A stretch of 37,828 nt of DNA from Acidimicrobiia bacterium. GTDB taxonomy: Bacteria > Actinomycetota > Acidimicrobiia > IMCC26256 > JAGNEX01. The stretch lies in NCBI GenBank assembly GCA_018003035.1, contig JAGNEX010000009.1:40042-77869 (forward strand). Reading direction: 5' to 3'. Below are positions 34,801-37,828 of the stretch, piece by piece. The number at the start of each line of letters is the position of its first letter. The stretch's first letter is position 1. The notes under the pieces are model-generated. The model made no database searches. It was given only the letters and a program-made list of their open reading frames with translations, and had not been told where the DNA came from. Position numbers and translations under genes: made by a program.

Positions 34801-36014
34801 TGTCGGACCTCGTGAAGGGCCTCGTGATAGCGGGTGAGGGTCGCTCGCAGTCCACCGATCTCGCCGACTGTGCTTACCGGCAGCGGTTCGGGTTCTTTGC
34901 CTGCAGCTTCCCGAGGCGGACGGGCCAAGGACCCGGCGATGCTGTCCAGGTCGACGAAGGGGTCGTCGAGCAGTAACGCCCGATCGTCGACACCTGCCAG
35001 ATGGAGGTGCCTCATCACGTCGCGCGCTGCGCCCGCATCGGGTGCCAGCACCAACGTCGTCCGTGCCGATCCGGTGAGGTGAGCTGCCACAGCCGCCGAA
35101 AACGAGCTCCGCGCGGCCCGGTCTGCGGCCGACGCGACCAGGGAGCGTCCGGCTTTGACGGCGGCGAGTACACGGCGGCGAGTGGCGTCCGCGGGTACCA
35201 GGACCGGTTCATTCTCTGGAGCGAGCACCCCGTCGGGGTCCGCGCGAAGGAAACGATCGATGGCCGTGTCGTATTTGGCGGCGACGTTGCGGGCAGACCC
35301 CATGATCGGATGCGACCTGAGGCGAGATTCGCGGAGTTGTAGTTCTTCGTAGACCGACGACATATCGATCGAAAGCACCTGGACCGAAATGGTTTGGTCG
35401 ATCTGCCAGTCGCCGCGTTCGTCAGCCATGGATTCGATGGCGGCGATCGCCTCATCCACCATGTGCGGTTCGGTGCCGAGCGATGGCAAGTTCAGACCCA
35501 AGTGATGCCGGACGGCCAGTGCCAGTACGGGGTTGACCCGCGGAGGTCCGATGCCTGCCAACAACCACGCTCCGCCCGGTGTCGCTGCAGGTTCGAGTAA
35601 CACCGGCACGAGGATCAGGGGCGACTCGACGGCGGTATCGCTGATCTGGTCGCGGGCCATTTCCCAACGGAGAGCCCCAAGGGTCAGCCAGGTCCGCACC
35701 GCATTCGCGCCACTGCCGTCACCTGCTCGGCGCACCTCCTCGATAAGGGACGCGGCTCGAGTGCCTTCGCGGAGCCAGAGGGCGGTCGTGCGGATCGTCG
35801 AGGGGGGAGGGTCATAGCCGACGTTCCATCGGGCGTGCCGACGCGTAGCTTCGATCGCGATCTGGGGCGGGTCGCCCCCCTGGAGCACCAGACTTGGGGT
35901 TTGGCGTGTCGCCGAATTGAGCGCCGGGTTGCGATAAGAGAGGTCGACCAGCTGAGACGCCCATCGTTGAATGAGGCGTTCGATGTGGTCGTCGGACCGG
36001 TTCATTGCGCTCAT
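31878..36014 (-). CDS. DUF4011 helicase/Vsr-like nuclease homologue with destroyed active sites
   Basis: This 1378-residue protein begins with a clear DUF4011-type domain (WASQLVDLSYRNPALN; SPLILVPVLLEP; NPVLALAVRHHLGL). RecA domain 1 follows, but the Walker A position (residues 287-304, aligned to GPPGTGKS) reads ASAADRAARS. A helical insertion of some 800 residues separates it from the Walker B position, which reads FDAVVVVEGQ (1183-1192) instead of FDxVxxDEAS; motif III reads VVVAAPEE instead of VVGDPKQ. RecA domain 2 is absent: only about 60 residues separate this from a Vsr/MTES_1575-like C-terminal nuclease (1281-1343; ends RIWSAPWY), whose catalytic Glu is replaced (AFLDDG). The frame is intact and long, so it is a pseudoenzyme under selection, not a decayed gene. 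It overlaps both neighbours by four bases. Confidence 0.8.
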   Translation of the reverse strand: MSAMNRSDDHIERLIQRWASQLVDLSYRNPALNSATRQTPSLVLQGGDPPQIAIEATRRHARWNVGYDPPPSTIRTTALWLREGTRAASLIEEVRRAGDGSGANAVRTWLTLGALRWEMARDQISDTAVESPLILVPVLLEPAATPGGAWLLAGIGPPRVNPVLALAVRHHLGLNLPSLGTEPHMVDEAIAAIESMADERGDWQIDQTISVQVLSIDMSSVYEELQLRESRLRSHPIMGSARNVAAKYDTAIDRFLRADPDGVLAPENEPVLVPADATRRRVLAAVKAGRSLVASAADRAARSSFSAAVAAHLTGSARTTLVLAPDAGAARDVMRHLHLAGVDDRALLLDDPFVDLDSIAGSLARPPREAAGKEPEPLPVSTVGEIGGLRATLTRYHEALHEVRQPLGRSLYQVLDAWDWEARDPNTLTAPVAGLSSERMARLEQAAELLVSQWIDPDEREGFVWKGIRSSAAHWPAEEIAEDLGRAIEILDALVAQTEADEVTQLAGKLESLPETTRLLQLLQRIELSRGFPASWLSAPDLASVREQVHELEAAAIPYKAVGDELAELAGPSWTSLDYATSTKLRTSAQNLAAAKHRIPVKRTDTYRDLVAVAGAVSAVLARLEVIAEDVTDLALLVDIDPDRVILSDVPVFAELDDLRYSADVPGPALLDSRTLRDVAQTVERMERLVEEYRSAEQAAQDIYLPEIVEADIDYLAGRLHIERGIRHRKGRKEVKDNLAEFLVDGQVSREAIARLDQAKAWQSTWNRLIDAQDRIHEALGETLFNGPDTDFHAVRRKLDVAAEALALSGGLFQPVDLARLLASEPGEGSEDQNSLYEQFEVWQQDVSDLFGEAVEPLMATPLQMLIREIGDLEQRLDHFMAAVHQFDDLLGREFTVGEQMKVAGLIQRQNQLSAAYDELTKAATKTLGSEFHGATTDWEQFRQHIDNVEQLRVELGAPLPVGEAGYWASPSVDLAELRTALGTWEPIRRGLLSRFQGDDRTRIAVRLDQSFASARELLEELIAEAGQVHQLHGVDTARHALSSFGLSDVLVDLETRGVETADLGRALVQTVLGSWVQAIVSTDVRLRGHTGESLSQHADGFRSLDVEVARWERQVMAERTSMVRADEAARVGAAIADELQNDPRATTALLMRRAEPVLQALKPILVATPSAACALVPPSMRFDAVVVVEGQAMDTAWAIPLIGRANQLVVVAAPEESVSSNLTAPDDVLASYTTRTAHLPGVPLTPGYPELDHAGTHKPFDRLAAALSDAGWSVQRHVSIDYVVAPLVATKSTPSGQRRVAFLDDGLASPTVFCTRDQVSVPAAVVERSGYQSLRIWSAPWYFDGPGEVARVVNEAERSAGPSSDSTGTLGRVNLDR

Positions 36015-36769
36015 CCGCGTCGAGCGAAGAACGCTGTGATCGCGGCCAGATTCTCTTCGGTGCCGACCAAGCTTTGGAATGCCGCCAATTCGTCGGCTCG
36101 AGCCCGAGCGATCTGTGCGCTGTGCGCAGCCATCATGAGGCGCTTTGAAGTGCGCAGCGAGTTGACGCCAAAGCTCGCGATCTTGTCGGCCAACTCGAAC
36201 GTCTCCGCCAAGAGCGCTTCATCGTCGACGACTTTCCACACAAGGCCGCTGCGCTGGGCTTCGTCGGCCCCGATCCAGTCGCCGGTAAAGATTGCGTGGG
36301 CGGCGTTTTGCCAGCCCATTCGGAGGGGGAGCAGATAGCTGGCGGCGGCTTCTGTCGTTACCCCCAGCGGAGAGAACGGGACCCGCATCTTTGCCGAGCG
36401 GGCCATGAGAACCAGATCGCAGAAGCCCAGCACCGTCATGCCGATACCGACGGCCAACCCGTTGACCGCTCCGATCAGGGGCTTATCGAAGGCTTCAAGC
36501 GCTGGCATGAAAGCCGGGTATCCAGACGCCATCGGGTCGCCATCTGTCGGCGGTTCCAACATTTGGTTCAGATCTTGTCCAGCGGTAAAGGCACGACCGG
36601 ATCCCGTCAAAACGGCGCATTTGATCGAGTCGTCAGCGGCCGCGGCGTTCAGAGCGTCTCTCAGCCCGTCCCAGAGTTCGCCGTTAAAGGCGTTCAGGGC
36701 TTCGGGCCTGTTGAGGGTCAGCACTCTGACGCCGTCTCGGTCTGTTACATCCAGGACCCGCTCGGTCAT
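36011..36769 (-). CDS. Enoyl-CoA hydratase/isomerase-family protein
   Basis: This 252-residue crotonase-fold protein acts on acyl-CoA. The oxyanion hole is formed by segments AFTAGQDL and NGLAVGIGM. The usual first hydratase glutamate is not in place; instead a Glu lies in GVTTEAAASYLLP, in the pattern of delta3,delta2-enoyl-CoA isomerases. It may therefore be an isomerase or another crotonase. AAAGAGG is ten bases upstream of the ATG. Its stop overlaps the start of the large degenerate helicase-like gene (ATGA), an odd coupling for a fatty-acid enzyme. Confidence 0.9.
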   Translation of the reverse strand: MTERVLDVTDRDGVRVLTLNRPEALNAFNGELWDGLRDALNAAAADDSIKCAVLTGSGRAFTAGQDLNQMLEPPTDGDPMASGYPAFMPALEAFDKPLIGAVNGLAVGIGMTVLGFCDLVLMARSAKMRVPFSPLGVTTEAAASYLLPLRMGWQNAAHAIFTGDWIGADEAQRSGLVWKVVDDEALLAETFELADKIASFGVNSLRTSKRLMMAAHSAQIARARADELAAFQSLVGTEENLAAITAFFARRG

Positions 36770-36948
36770 GTGTCAAGTACCTCTTTGGTCATTTCCGTCG
36801 GAGCCGTCGCGCCGGTCCACTGGTGCGCGGACGTCGTGCACGCGGCGGCGGAGGCCTGATCCCGTAAGCCGCAACGGAGGCAAAGCTACCCGCGATTTCC
36901 GATGCGGATATGATCCCGCGGCCTAGAGCCGTATACCCGGGAGCCATC

Positions 36949-37515
36949 GTGGGACAAAGCTACGCAAAGCTCTTGGCTGGGCTCGCCGACCAGCTGGACG
37001 CGCTGTGCGGCCAAATCGGGCGTGCGACCGCCTGGGCGGCCCGAGGCGGCGCACTCGGCGGGTTGTTTGCGTGCATCGCTTTATGGATGTGGCCGACGAG
37101 TTCGGTGCTGCGAGCGGTGCTGATCGGCGCGGTGGCAGCGGCGTTCATCGTCGGACGCCTGATGTTGGGGCGCATCGGCGCGACCCTCGATGCTTGGCGA
37201 GAGCTGCCCGGCGCGCTGCAGCGGACGGGTGCTGAGATCCCCGAGACCGTCGGCACCATGACCGGCCTGGCAAGCACCGCAGTCGCCCATTTTCGACAGC
37301 GTTCCATCCGGGGAATCGTGCGCGACGTGCGGGCGCTGTTGGCAATCCAGCGGACCCTGCGGCAAGCCGCGGGAACCGCTTCGGGCATCCGAGACGTCGT
37401 AACGTCGCCCTGGCAATTGGTGGCAGGGTTGTGGGGCTTGGTGGTCATGGTGGGGCTCTGGTGGGCGGCGTGGAGCTGCGGGTTCATTGCAGTAGCCTGG
37501 CGCCTCCTACGCTGA
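36949..37515 (+). CDS. Small multi-helix membrane protein of unknown function
   Basis: This 188-residue protein has two membrane helices at about 30-68 (GGALGGLFACIALWMW, then AVLIGAVAAAFIVGRLML), a cytoplasmic helical stretch with GIVRDVRALLAIQRTL, and a last hydrophobic segment (LVAGLWGLVVMVGLWWAAWSCGFIAVAW). The GTG at 36949 has GGGAG five bases upstream and is preferred over the ATG at 36910. I do not recognise a family. It is divergent from the crotonase gene and in the same direction as the lipoprotein gene that follows. Confidence 0.7.
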   Translation: MGQSYAKLLAGLADQLDALCGQIGRATAWAARGGALGGLFACIALWMWPTSSVLRAVLIGAVAAAFIVGRLMLGRIGATLDAWRELPGALQRTGAEIPETVGTMTGLASTAVAHFRQRSIRGIVRDVRALLAIQRTLRQAAGTASGIRDVVTSPWQLVAGLWGLVVMVGLWWAAWSCGFIAVAWRLLR

Positions 37516-37577
37516 GTTTCCCCGCCGGTCCCCCGATCGTTATCGGCATCGACGATGCCGCGAACACTGGATCTGAT

Positions 37578-37828
37578 TTGCGTCTCGTTCCCTCCTCGTT
37601 TCACCCGTCCTTTGGTCGTGCACGGCCGGCAACGGGCCTGGTCGCACTCCTGGTTACGCTCGTTCTGGTCATGTCGGCGTGTTCCAAAGACTCACAGGCA
37701 GATGACAGCAGCGATACCAGCTCATCGACCGTTGCTCGAGACGATGAATCAACTTCTTCGTCCGGCGCCAAGACAAAATCGACGGCCGACAACGGTGATG
37801 ACACGTCTACCTCCCAGGCACAGTCCCT
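37578..37828 (+). CDS. Lipoprotein, N-terminal part (3' end beyond the window)
   Basis: An open frame runs to the window edge. It has an Arg-containing N-region, a hydrophobic core (GLVALLVTLVLV) and a lipobox VMSAC, after which a Ser/Thr/Asp/Lys-rich flexible linker begins. That is the plan of a lipid-anchored extracytoplasmic protein, and the linker is typical of substrate-binding or surface lipoproteins. The TTG at 37578 gives a normal signal peptide; the ATG at 37671 lies inside the lipobox and cannot be the start. The ribosome site is weak. The mature domain is not visible. Confidence 0.6.
   Translation, partial: MRLVPSSFHPSFGRARPATGLVALLVTLVLVMSACSKDSQADDSSDTSSSTVARDDESTSSSGAKTKSTADNGDDTSTSQAQS

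Noticed and set aside
33636..34976. 446-residue plus-strand frame opposite the large helicase-like gene
   Set aside because: It is a shadow of the minus-strand gene produced by high GC content; no domain or start signal supports it.
1..37828. Insertion sequences, prophage or integrase genes
   Set aside because: No transposase, integrase, terminal repeats or attachment-site duplications were seen anywhere in the window.

Overview
The window is high-GC, gene-dense DNA from an actinobacterium. Supporting signs are a mycothiol-conjugate amidase homologue, an F420-type luciferase-like oxidoreductase, GTG/TTG starts, leaderless-looking starts and many four-base ATGA/GTGA gene couplings. Overall gene content suggests a member of class Acidimicrobiia, but this is inference without any database search.

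Layout. 1-2582 is the tail of a Tad/Flp pilus cluster (TadC-like platform protein, a small Flp-like pilin, two TadE-like and one TadG-like pseudopilin). 2735-3181 is a single, probably highly expressed gene for a Lys/Ala-tailed protein with its own promoter and a strong terminator. 3539-14307 is mostly housekeeping and accessory metabolism: a VanW-type wall protein, Mca, a coupled small protein, a YdjC/ChbG-type deacetylase, a quinone oxidoreductase, a mechanosensitive-channel-like protein, an ECF sigma factor with a zinc anti-sigma partner, a PAP2 phosphatase, a PD-(D/E)XK Fe-S nuclease and an F420 oxidoreductase.

14349-26894 is the most remarkable part. It holds a large LuxR-type (LAL) ATPase regulator, two exported proteins, two dynamin-like GTPases that look like mycobacterial IniC and IniA, a small acidic membrane protein, a small IniB-N-terminus-like protein, and a divergent Hsp70 that has only the ATPase domain and ends in a C-terminal membrane anchor. 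The order IniB-like, IniA-like, IniC-like plus an IniR-like regulator mirrors the isoniazid-inducible iniR/iniBAC locus of mycobacteria, with extra components. It is probably an envelope-stress or membrane-remodelling system. The control regions contain several perfect inverted repeats.

26904-31535 has an alpha/beta hydrolase and a glycosyltransferase / methyltransferase / alpha-toroid protein cassette. 31600-36769 is an overlapping three-gene operon: an enoyl-CoA hydratase/isomerase homologue, a 1378-residue protein that looks like a DUF4011 superfamily-1 helicase plus Vsr-like nuclease in which every ATPase motif is destroyed and the second RecA domain is missing, and a 93-residue protein. 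The window ends with a small membrane protein and the start of a lipoprotein.
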